From assembly GCA_002362175.1 (NCBI GenBank), contig DETU01000045.1, forward strand, positions 1 to 5,361: DNA of 5,361 nucleotides, written 5' to 3'. Numbering within the stretch: position 1 is the stretch's first letter; each line of letters opens with the position of its first letter. The stretch is from Ruminococcus sp. UBA3280 (GTDB lineage: Bacteria > Bacillota > Clostridia > Oscillospirales > Ruminococcaceae). The position numbers and the translations under genes are program-made. Below, one piece after another: positions 1 through 5,361 of this stretch. A model generated the notes under the pieces. It did not search any database. It had not been told where the DNA came from and saw only the letters and a list, made by a program, of their open reading frames with translations.

Positions 1-27
1 AAATAATAAGAAGAAACCTGAAAAATC

Positions 28-31
28 GGAG
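28..31 (+). promoter_or_regulatory. Ribosome binding site of the PH-domain gene
   Basis: GGAG lies 9 bases before the ATG at 41. It decides the start: the in-frame TTG at 32 directly abuts this site and would leave no spacer, so ATG 41 is preferred. The reading frame has no stop between the window's left edge and 41, so a start further left cannot be formally excluded. Confidence 0.6.
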
Positions 32-40
32 TTGACAGTT

Positions 41-430
41 ATGAAAAAAAATGATATTCCATATGTATGGACAGACAAAAAACGTACAGTTTTCGGATTA
101 CCGCTGTCTTTTACACGTTATTTTCTTACGGAAACGAAACTGATAACAAGAAAAGGCTTTTTCAATATTGAAGAGGACGAACTGGAAATTTACAAAATAG
201 ATGATAAAAAACTGAATTTTCCTTTTTGGCAAAGAGTTTTCAGTTGCGGTACTATTATAATTTACAGCCGTGACCGTGATACTCCTGTAAAAGAAGTAAA
301 AAGTGTTAAAAATGTACGGAAAGTTTCAGATATGATAGACCAGTATCTTAACGATGTCCGTGATAAATACGGAATACGAGGACGTGACCTTATAAACTGC
401 GACGGTCACGACGATGACGATAATTATTAA
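41..430 (+). CDS. Small bacterial PH-domain (YdbS/DUF304-like) protein
   Basis: This 129-residue protein has no predicted membrane segment or signal peptide. Residues about 24-107 read as a single bacterial pleckstrin-homology-like domain (bPH_2 type): the pattern Y-F-L-T-E-T-K-L-I near 27-35, a turn with KGFF near 38-41, alternating strands around 46-60, then F-W-Q-R-V-F-S-C-G-T-I-I-I near 62-74, and a closing amphipathic helix at 92-108 (V-S-D-M-I-D-Q-Y-L). These features match the family, whose members form small beta-barrel domains, often of unknown ligand. The C-terminus is an unusual acidic tail, D-G-H-D-D-D-D-N-Y (121-129). The start at ATG 41 is chosen from its GGAG spacing and because it places the protein start just before the domain. 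The stop is 16 bases before the methyltransferase start, which suggests one operon. The molecular role is unknown. Family assignment is fairly sure, function is not. Confidence 0.75.
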   Translation: MKKNDIPYVWTDKKRTVFGLPLSFTRYFLTETKLITRKGFFNIEEDELEIYKIDDKKLNFPFWQRVFSCGTIIIYSRDRDTPVKEVKSVKNVRKVSDMIDQYLNDVRDKYGIRGRDLINCDGHDDDDNY

Positions 431-435
431 TTCAT

Positions 436-441
436 GGGGTG
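436..441 (+). promoter_or_regulatory. Ribosome binding site of the FkbM-type gene
   Basis: GGGGTG stands 5 bases before the ATG at 447. It favours 447 over the upstream in-frame ATG at 414, which lies inside the end of the preceding gene, has no purine-rich site at proper distance, and would add eleven residues with no family support. Confidence 0.7.
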
Positions 442-446
442 AAAAT

Positions 447-1514
447 ATGCTCTCCTTTATTACAGAAAAACAATCATGCTGGGAAAGACTCTCAGCCGAA
501 AAAAGACCTATTTTTATTTACGGAATGGGCGACGGTGCATTGAAAATAATGTCCGTATTCAGAGAAAAAAATATTATTGTTTCGGGAATCTTTGCAAGTG
601 ATGACTTTGTGAGGGGTCATTCATTCGAGGGTTTCAAAGTTCATAAGCTTTCAGAAGTGGAATCAATGGTAGACGACTTTGTAGTTGTTCTTGCATTTGC
701 GGCAGGCTATCAGGAAATAGTTGACAGAATCCACAGTATTGCGGCACGTCATACTCTTTATGTTCCTGATGTTCCCGTTGTCGGCAAAGGTCTTTTTACT
801 TATGAATACTGTATGCAGAATGCGGAAAAAATTCAGAAAGTATATGACAGTCTTGCAGACGACTATTCAAGAAAAGTTTACGCAAATATCATAAATTTCA
901 AGATAAGCGGAAAAATCGAGTATCTTTCGGCAGTAACAACCCCGAAATCAGAAATTTACAGGAAAATCATCAAACCGAGTCTTAATGAAGTATACGTTGA
1001 CTTAGGTGCTTACAACGGTGACACAATCAGGGAACTGCTTGAATTTACACGTGGAAAATATGCGGAAATATATGCACTTGAACCCGACAGAAAAAATTAT
1101 AAGAAACTTGTAAAAAATACTGACGGTATGCCTAATGTTTTCACATACAACGCAGCAGCATGGAGTACTGACTGTGAAGTACCGTTCGCATCAAAATCAG
1201 GCAGACAATCGGCAATTTCCGCAACCGCCGAAACTATGATAACGGCAAGGGCAGTTGACAGTATAGTTAACGGAAACCGTCCCGCAACTATAATCAAAAT
1301 GGACGTTGAGGGCTTTGAACGTGAGGCAATATGGGGAGCGTCAAACACAATTTCACACGATTCTCCGAAACTCATGATAGCACTTTACCACAGAAACGAG
1401 GATATTTTTGAAATTCCCCTGCTCATCATGACGCTTAATCCGCAGTATAAGCTTTATATAAGACATCAGCTTTATATTCCTGCATGGGAGACCAATTTAT
1501 ATGCGTCTCTCTGA
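447..1514 (+). CDS. FkbM-family SAM-dependent methyltransferase with N-terminal Rossmann-like domain
   Basis: This is a 355-residue two-part protein, probably cytoplasmic (no signal peptide or membrane segment). Residues about 20-110 resemble a nucleotide-binding Rossmann half of the kind found in front of PglD-like and related sugar-modifying proteins: F-I-Y-G-M-G-D-G at 23-30, then I-I-V-S-G-I-F-A-S-D-D at 43-53. A helical linker (about 122-165) has a pattern common in long FkbM proteins of Firmicutes (V-Y-D-S-L-A-D-D near 132-139). The catalytic FkbM domain (about 180-340) shows the SAM motif Y-V-D-L-G-A-Y-N-G-D-T (183-193), the acidic ribose-binding A-L-E-P-D (210-214), and the family signature I-I-K-M-D-V-E-G-F-E (282-291). 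FkbM enzymes are O-methyltransferases, many acting on polyketides or on sugars of surface glycans. The acceptor cannot be read from the sequence. It is followed by the LRR gene with a 14-base overlap, suggesting translational coupling. Confidence 0.88.
   Translation: MLSFITEKQSCWERLSAEKRPIFIYGMGDGALKIMSVFREKNIIVSGIFASDDFVRGHSFEGFKVHKLSEVESMVDDFVVVLAFAAGYQEIVDRIHSIAARHTLYVPDVPVVGKGLFTYEYCMQNAEKIQKVYDSLADDYSRKVYANIINFKISGKIEYLSAVTTPKSEIYRKIIKPSLNEVYVDLGAYNGDTIRELLEFTRGKYAEIYALEPDRKNYKKLVKNTDGMPNVFTYNAAAWSTDCEVPFASKSGRQSAISATAETMITARAVDSIVNGNRPATIIKMDVEGFEREAIWGASNTISHDSPKLMIALYHRNEDIFEIPLLIMTLNPQYKLYIRHQLYIPAWETNLYASL
1486..1490 (+). promoter_or_regulatory. Ribosome binding site of the LRR gene, inside the methyltransferase end
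   Basis: GGGAG lies 10 bases before the ATG at 1501, within the last codons of the upstream gene. The spacing is slightly long. The placement fits a translationally coupled gene pair. Confidence 0.5.
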
Positions 1515-2223
1515 ACTTAAAGAAAAGTGTATTAAAAACTATAAAAAAATAATATTGATAATCAGTGTTATAATTTTAGTAATATTCTCAAACTGCATAA
1601 TAGGCGGAAGAATAGTCTGCCGTTTTACAACCGAACTTAATTCAACAAATATAACCGAAAAAGACTTTAACAATATACAAGGGCTTTATTTTCTGAAAAA
1701 GTTCGAAACCGAACTTTATGATGCCGATAATATAAGTTTCCTCGAAAATAAAAACTTTCTTGAATATCTTTCGATAAATGCAAATGATATTGATGACTGG
1801 TCAGCATTGAAAAACTGTCCTAAACTCAAGACTTTCTATATCAAAGGAAAATGTACTTTCCATAATCTGAAAGACTTTTCCGGTATGGAAAACCTGAAAA
1901 ATTTATGTATCGGAGAATTTAATCCCAATTCGCCGAAAATAGAAAGTCTTGACGGATTACAAAATATTTCAAACTCTCTTATAACTTTGACTCTTAACGG
2001 CATAGAAAATGAATCTGTACTCAATCTTGAAAAGTTCTCAAATCTCAGACATCTTGACGTTGAGAACAGTTCTCTCAGAGAAATCCGCATCAATACGTAT
2101 CTTGAATATCTCAATGTTTCCGAAAATCCTTATCTACAGACGGTTTATCTTCCGTCAGAGTACGGAATACCCGAAAAAATAATCACTGATAATTCGCCGT
2201 ACGTAAACATAGTATATCAATAA
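1501..2223 (+). CDS. Membrane-anchored leucine-rich-repeat protein
   Basis: This is a 240-residue protein. A lysine-rich N-terminus (K7, K9, K12, K15, K16) precedes one hydrophobic helix at about 17-35, so the protein is predicted to be N-in with the remainder outside the membrane. The cysteine at 32 follows F-S-N, which is not a lipobox, so a lipoprotein is unlikely. An uncleaved anchor is favoured, but a cleaved signal peptide is not excluded. From about 85 to 218 there are roughly six degenerate leucine-rich repeats of 18-27 residues, each opening L-x-x-L-x-I/V: F-L-E-Y-L-S-I (86-92), K-L-K-T-F-Y-I (108-114), N-L-K-N-L-C-I (131-137), L-I-T-L-T-L (160-165), N-L-R-H-L-D-V (181-187), Y-L-E-Y-L-N-V (200-206). 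Such repeats form a solenoid and typically bind other proteins. No sortase motif or catalytic domain is present. The gene looks more A+T-rich than its neighbours. It is last in its operon and ends in a terminator. The partner is unknown. Confidence 0.75.
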   Translation: MRLSELKEKCIKNYKKIILIISVIILVIFSNCIIGGRIVCRFTTELNSTNITEKDFNNIQGLYFLKKFETELYDADNISFLENKNFLEYLSINANDIDDWSALKNCPKLKTFYIKGKCTFHNLKDFSGMENLKNLCIGEFNPNSPKIESLDGLQNISNSLITLTLNGIENESVLNLEKFSNLRHLDVENSSLREIRINTYLEYLNVSENPYLQTVYLPSEYGIPEKIITDNSPYVNIVYQ

Positions 2224-2258
2224 AAAATCCTGCTCATTACGGGCAGGATTTTTGTTTT
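2223..2258. terminator. Bidirectional intrinsic terminator between convergent genes
   Basis: Positions 2223-2235 pair with 2241-2253 around a five-base loop (ATTAC, 2236-2240). The GC-rich core is ATCCTGC/GCAGGAT, and one G-T pair (2234/2242) lies near the loop. On the + strand the stem runs into TTTTTGTTTT, and on the - strand it runs into TTTTTTA, so it can stop both the LRR operon and the asnB-pyrB operon. The stem base overlaps the last base of the LRR stop codon, and pyrB ends only 10 bases beyond the stem. This occupies nearly the whole gap between the two operons. Confidence 0.9.
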
Positions 2259-2262
2259 AAAG

Positions 2263-3345
2263 TTATATAAGTTTTCTTTCGTCACAGAACTCACATTCAA
2301 GTAATGTTTCATCACCGCTTGAACGGAAACTCTTTGGAAGATAATGCTCATGGTTGGTAATACAACGGGGGTTATCGCACTTTACTGAATTATAAGTTTT
2401 ACCCTTTAAAAGTTCTGTTGACTTCTTCTCGCTGAGAATAGTCAGGATAAGTGCCATACGTGCAAAAACGCCATACTTAGCCTGTGTAAAGTACATTGCA
2501 CGGCTGTCGTCATCAACATCAACTGTTATTTCGTCAACTCTCGGCAACGGGTGCAATACAATCATATCTTTTTTGGCAAGGAGCATTTTTCTGTGGCCAA
2601 GAACATAAGTATTTTTTTGTGCAAGATATTCTTCCTCACTTGCAAAACGTTCCTGCTGAATACGTGTCATATAAAGAACATCAAGCTTTCCTATAGCCTC
2701 TTCAAGAGTGTCGACTTCCTCAAAAGTACTTCCGTTAGCCTTGATAATATCCTTTATATAAGCGGGCATACGGAGTTCGGGAGTTGAAATGAATATAAAC
2801 TTATTATTTTCAAACATACTAAGTGCCTTACAGAGAGAGTGAACTGTACGACCGTTAATAAGGTCTCCGCACATACCTATAGTAAGACCTGAAAGTCTTT
2901 TCTTTTCGATTTTAAGGGTAAGCAGGTCGGTGAGGGTCTGAGTGGGGTGAAGATGACCGCCGTCACCTGCATTTATTACAGAACAGTCAGCAGTGAGTGC
3001 GGCAGCCTTTGCAGCACCTGCAATGGGGTGACGTATTACAAGAATATCCGCATAACTGCTTACTATCTTAGTAGTGTCCTTAATAGTCTCACCTTTTGAA
3101 ACAGAAGAATTTGCAGGATTATCAAAGCCTATAATCTGTCCGCCGAGACGAATCATAGCAGTTTGAAAAGACATCTGTGTACGTGTGGATGGTTCATAGA
3201 AAAGAGTAGCCATAATCTTACCATCACATTCATGTGCGAAGTCTTTTGGATTTTCCTTTATTTTTTCACCGAGTTCAATAACCTTTTTCCACCATGAAAC
3301 AGGATAGTCACTCAAATCAATAAGATGCTGATATTCTGAAAACAT
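2263..3345 (-). CDS. pyrB: Aspartate carbamoyltransferase, catalytic chain with fused PyrI-like zinc domain
   Basis: The protein (360 residues) catalyses carbamoyl phosphate + L-aspartate to N-carbamoyl-aspartate, the committed step of pyrimidine synthesis in the cytoplasm. The residues seen match the family: the phosphate-binding loop S-T-R-T at 53-56, S-K-G-E at 83-86 (active-site Lys84), R105 in V-I-R-H-P, H-P-T-Q at 133-136, G-R-T-V-H-S at 165-170, T-R-I-Q at 227-230, and H-P-L-P-R at 265-269. The catalytic chain ends near 312, and ordinary chains are about 305-315 residues long. The extra tail has C323-x4-C328 and C351-x2-C354, with nearly the same spacing as the zinc site of E. coli PyrI (C109, C114, C138, C141). 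PyrI's roughly 100-residue nucleotide-binding domain is absent. Position 57 is Gln where many family members have Arg. The ATG is set by GGAGGT seven bases upstream. It is second in an operon, 24 bases after asnB. Identification is firm, and the zinc tail is an inference from the cysteine pattern. Confidence 0.96.
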   Translation of the reverse strand: MFSEYQHLIDLSDYPVSWWKKVIELGEKIKENPKDFAHECDGKIMATLFYEPSTRTQMSFQTAMIRLGGQIIGFDNPANSSVSKGETIKDTTKIVSSYADILVIRHPIAGAAKAAALTADCSVINAGDGGHLHPTQTLTDLLTLKIEKKRLSGLTIGMCGDLINGRTVHSLCKALSMFENNKFIFISTPELRMPAYIKDIIKANGSTFEEVDTLEEAIGKLDVLYMTRIQQERFASEEEYLAQKNTYVLGHRKMLLAKKDMIVLHPLPRVDEITVDVDDDSRAMYFTQAKYGVFARMALILTILSEKKSTELLKGKTYNSVKCDNPRCITNHEHYLPKSFRSSGDETLLECEFCDERKLI

Positions 3346-3352
3346 ATTTTTT

Positions 3353-3358
3353 ACCTCC
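3353..3358 (-). promoter_or_regulatory. Strong ribosome binding site of pyrB
   Basis: Read on the - strand this is GGAGGT, seven bases before the pyrB ATG. It lies inside the 24-base gap after the asnB stop and is the strongest such site in the window. The gap leaves no room for a separate pyrB promoter or attenuator, supporting co-transcription with asnB. Confidence 0.85.
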
Positions 3359-3369
3359 GATTATTTATA

Positions 3370-5241
3370 TTAATATTCACCGTTTTTGTTAAAGTAGACA
3401 TCATACCAAACAAGAAAAATAAATACCGTCCATATTTTACGGCTGTTGTCTGCTTTACCGTCCCTGTGGTCATCAAGAAGCTTAATAAGCGGTTCTCTGT
3501 TGAAGAATTTATCCGCATCGTCGCTTTCAAACGCATTTTTCACTATATTGTAATATTTGTCCTCTTTAAGCCATACACGGATAGGAACAGGAAAACCGAG
3601 TTTTTTCTTTGCGGCAGTCTTTGCGGTCTGTGAAGGAGTATCTTTTTTTGCTGCAAGCCTCATTGCATACTTTGTTATATACTTTGTTTCGTCCGTACCT
3701 TTTTCGTGTGTAACACGGTATTTTGTAGGAATTTTTTCCGCAAGCCCCATAATTTCCTTATCAAGAAAAGGTACACGCAGTTCAAGAGAGTTAGCCATAC
3801 TCATTTTGTCGGCTTTAAGTAGTATATCCCCCGCCATCCACATATGCAGGTCAAGATACTGCATTTTTGTTACGTCATCCTTGTTCTTAACTCTTTTATA
3901 GAATTTTGAGGTAATTTCAGACGGTTCGGGAGCATTTGTATTTATTTTAAGAAGCTTTTTTCTGTCCTCGGGAGTAAACATATAGGCATTACCTATAAAT
4001 CTTTCTTCAACGTCCCTACCCTTTCTTACAAAGAAATTAACACCTCTCTTTGCAGGAAGCTTTGAAGCAATATCGGCAACAGTTCTTTTAACAGCTCTCG
4101 GAAGTCTGTCATAAAAAGTGCCGTCGGGGTCACTGTATACGTTGTATCCGCCGAAAATCTCGTCTGCCCCCTCACCTGAAAGGACAACTTTCAGTTTTTC
4201 GGAAGCGATATTGCAGACAAAATAAAGTGCAACTGCCGAAGGGTCTGCAAGAGGTTCGTCCATGTGATACTGAATTTTAGAAAGGTTACCCCAGTATTCT
4301 TCAGGTGAAATTACATTGCTTGTATTCTCCTTGCCGATAGCCTTTGAAAAGTTCTTTGCCCAGCCGATTTCATTGTATTTTTCGTCATTTCCGAAACCGA
4401 CAGTAAAAGTCTTGTCAACGTCTGCAACAGATGCAACATAACTTGAATCAACACCGCTTGAAAGAAATGAACCTACTTCAACATCAGCAATTTTATGGGC
4501 GTTTACAGAATCATGAAAAGTGTCTGATATTTTATTCACCCATTCATCAAGAGATGGTGAATTATCTTCACTGAAATTAACATCCCAGTAACGTCTTGCT
4601 TCAAACTTACCGTTTTTGAGGGTAAAATAGTGTGCAGGCGGAAGTTTATAGACATTTTTGAAAAAAGTTTCATAAGTAGGCGAATATTGAAACGTGAGAT
4701 AATTTTCAAGTACATCTGTATTGAGTTCCTTTTTAAAATTAGGGTGTTCGAGAAAACTCTTTATTTCAGAACCAAACATAAACGTTTTACCCATAACTGC
4801 GTAATAGAGGGGCTTTATACCGAAAAAGTCTCTTGCCCCGAAAAGTTCCTTTTTATTCTTATCCCATATAACAAAAGCGAACATTCCCCTGAGCATATTA
4901 AGAAGTTTTACACCGTATTCCTCATAGCCGTGTATAAGTACCTCCGTATCGGTATTTGTTCTGAAAACATGACCCGTATCAATCAGTTTTTCACGGATTT
5001 CCATATAATTATATATCTCACCGTTAAAGACAATAACAAGGGATTTATCCTCATTAAAAATAGGCTGGTCTCCCTGAGAACTTACGTCTATAATGCTCAG
5101 ACGGCGATGACCGAGAGCTATTCCGTCATCAATATACTTTCCCTCTGCGTCAGGTCCTCTGTGTCTAATTCTGTCCATCATCTTTCCGATAACGGCGTTT
5201 GAATTGTCAATATCGTTTGTAAAGCCTGTAATTCCGCACAT
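3370..5241 (-). CDS. asnB: Asparagine synthetase (glutamine-hydrolysing)
   Basis: The protein (623 residues, usual for the family) makes asparagine from aspartate, ATP and glutamine nitrogen in the cytoplasm. The start M-C-G-I-T-G-F leaves Cys2 as the N-terminal nucleophile once Met is removed, which fixes the start codon even though its ribosome site is weak (GTGAG, 11 bases away). The class-II glutaminase domain (about 2-210) shows R-H-R-G-P-D (26-31), H-R-R-L-S-I (45-50), N-G-E-I-Y-N (73-78) and D98. The synthetase domain (about 230-615) shows the pyrophosphatase loop S-S-G-V-D-S-S (261-267), M-D-E-P-L-A-D-P (327-334), S-G-E-G-A-D-E-I-F-G-G-Y (355-366), and D-K-M-S-M-A-N-S-L-E-L-R-V-P-F (478-492). 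The loop has Ser where many members have the first Gly. A short Lys/Ala/Thr-rich stretch (531-547) precedes the conserved L-G-F-P-V-P. It is the first gene of an operon with pyrB. AsnB-like amidotransferases acting on other substrates exist, but nothing here argues for one. Confidence 0.94.
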   Translation of the reverse strand: MCGITGFTNDIDNSNAVIGKMMDRIRHRGPDAEGKYIDDGIALGHRRLSIIDVSSQGDQPIFNEDKSLVIVFNGEIYNYMEIREKLIDTGHVFRTNTDTEVLIHGYEEYGVKLLNMLRGMFAFVIWDKNKKELFGARDFFGIKPLYYAVMGKTFMFGSEIKSFLEHPNFKKELNTDVLENYLTFQYSPTYETFFKNVYKLPPAHYFTLKNGKFEARRYWDVNFSEDNSPSLDEWVNKISDTFHDSVNAHKIADVEVGSFLSSGVDSSYVASVADVDKTFTVGFGNDEKYNEIGWAKNFSKAIGKENTSNVISPEEYWGNLSKIQYHMDEPLADPSAVALYFVCNIASEKLKVVLSGEGADEIFGGYNVYSDPDGTFYDRLPRAVKRTVADIASKLPAKRGVNFFVRKGRDVEERFIGNAYMFTPEDRKKLLKINTNAPEPSEITSKFYKRVKNKDDVTKMQYLDLHMWMAGDILLKADKMSMANSLELRVPFLDKEIMGLAEKIPTKYRVTHEKGTDETKYITKYAMRLAAKKDTPSQTAKTAAKKKLGFPVPIRVWLKEDKYYNIVKNAFESDDADKFFNREPLIKLLDDHRDGKADNSRKIWTVFIFLVWYDVYFNKNGEY

Positions 5242-5260
5242 AAATATTTCAACTCACAAT

Positions 5261-5275
5261 ACTGTAATTTACAGT
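5261..5275. promoter_or_regulatory. Perfect 15-base palindrome in the asnB leader, probable operator
   Basis: ACTGTAA (5261-5267) is followed by a single T and then the exact reverse complement TTACAGT (5269-5275). It lies about 20 bases downstream of the predicted -10 box and about 20 bases before the asnB ATG. A dimeric repressor bound here would block the asnB-pyrB promoter. The motif does not match an operator I can name with confidence. As RNA the one-base centre disfavours a tight hairpin, so a protein-binding site is preferred. Confidence 0.5.
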
Positions 5276-5296
5276 GAAAAGTCCACTGCCTTAAAT

Positions 5297-5325
5297 ATTA
5301 TACTACATTTTGTTATTCTTTGCAA
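5297..5325 (-). promoter_or_regulatory. Sigma-A type promoter of asnB-pyrB
   Basis: On the - strand TTGCAA (5320-5325, four of six matches to TTGACA) is followed after exactly 17 bases by a perfect TATAAT (5297-5302). Transcription would begin near 5289-5291, giving a leader of about 50 bases. An A5T5 tract (5335-5344) lies upstream where an UP element would sit. The leader is too short for a T-box or a PyrR attenuator. No other convincing promoter reads into asnB. Confidence 0.8.
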
Positions 5326-5361
5326 CACTCACTGAAAAATTTTTCCATATTTTATAATATA

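Noticed and set aside
32..37. TTGACA, a perfect -35 consensus
   Set aside because: The only candidate -10 at 17 bases (TATTCC, 55-60) matches half the consensus and would start transcription inside the PH-domain gene.
414..446. Earlier start for the methyltransferase at ATG 414
   Set aside because: It sits inside the preceding gene without a suitable ribosome site, while ATG 447 has GGGGTG five bases upstream.
1097..1375. Open frame on the - strand opposite the methyltransferase SAM domain
   Set aside because: It overlaps conserved FkbM motifs on the other strand and shows no family features of its own. The same applies to the frames at 1836-2114, 2496-2696, 2551-2787, 3351-3536 and 3557-3901.
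4630..5202. Long open frame (190 codons) on the + strand opposite asnB
   Set aside because: It lies entirely within the well-supported asnB coding region, and its product shows no recognisable domain. It is an antisense shadow.
5242..5290. T-box (Asn) or PyrR-type attenuator ahead of asnB-pyrB
   Set aside because: The leader of about 50 bases is far too short for either, and there is no terminator hairpin before asnB.
5353..5358. TATAAT on the + strand, possible divergent promoter leaving the window
   Set aside because: The hexamers 16-18 bases upstream (such as CACTGA at 5330-5335) are poor -35 boxes, and the region is A+T-rich enough to give this by chance. A divergent gene lies outside the window if it exists.

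Overview
The window reads as a compact stretch of a low-GC Gram-positive chromosome. Support for this is the A+T-rich DNA, purine-rich Shine-Dalgarno sites (GGAGGT, GGGGTG), a near-consensus sigma-A type promoter, and protein sequences typical of anaerobic Clostridia. A Ruminococcus/Oscillospiraceae-like gut bacterium is my best guess from the style of the proteins. The sequence alone does not prove it. There are no RNA genes, CRISPR repeats, insertion sequences or stretches over 300 bases without a gene.

Left half, + strand (about 1-2223): three closely packed genes that look co-transcribed from a promoter left of the window. They encode a small bacterial PH-domain protein (41-430), an FkbM-family SAM methyltransferase with an extra N-terminal Rossmann-like domain (447-1514), and a membrane-anchored leucine-rich-repeat protein (1501-2223), whose start overlaps the methyltransferase end by 14 bases. 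No published system is recognised in this trio. Its role is unknown, and a link to the envelope or to glycans is only inferred.

Middle (2223-2262): a strong hairpin with A-rich and T-rich flanks sits between the convergent LRR and pyrB genes and should terminate transcription in both directions.

Right half, - strand (5361 back to 2263): a promoter (TTGCAA, 17 bases, TATAAT) reads through a short leader holding a perfect 15-base palindrome into asnB (glutamine-hydrolysing asparagine synthetase), then after 24 bases into pyrB (aspartate carbamoyltransferase). Both enzymes consume aspartate, so the operon joins asparagine synthesis and the first committed step of pyrimidine synthesis. The PyrB protein carries a C-terminal four-cysteine tail closely matching the zinc domain of the regulatory chain PyrI, but lacks PyrI's nucleotide-binding domain. 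This is the most notable protein architecture in the window.

No clearly new biological system is evident. The points most worth following are the PyrB-zinc-domain fusion, the palindromic leader of the asnB-pyrB operon, and the uncharacterised PH/FkbM/LRR operon.
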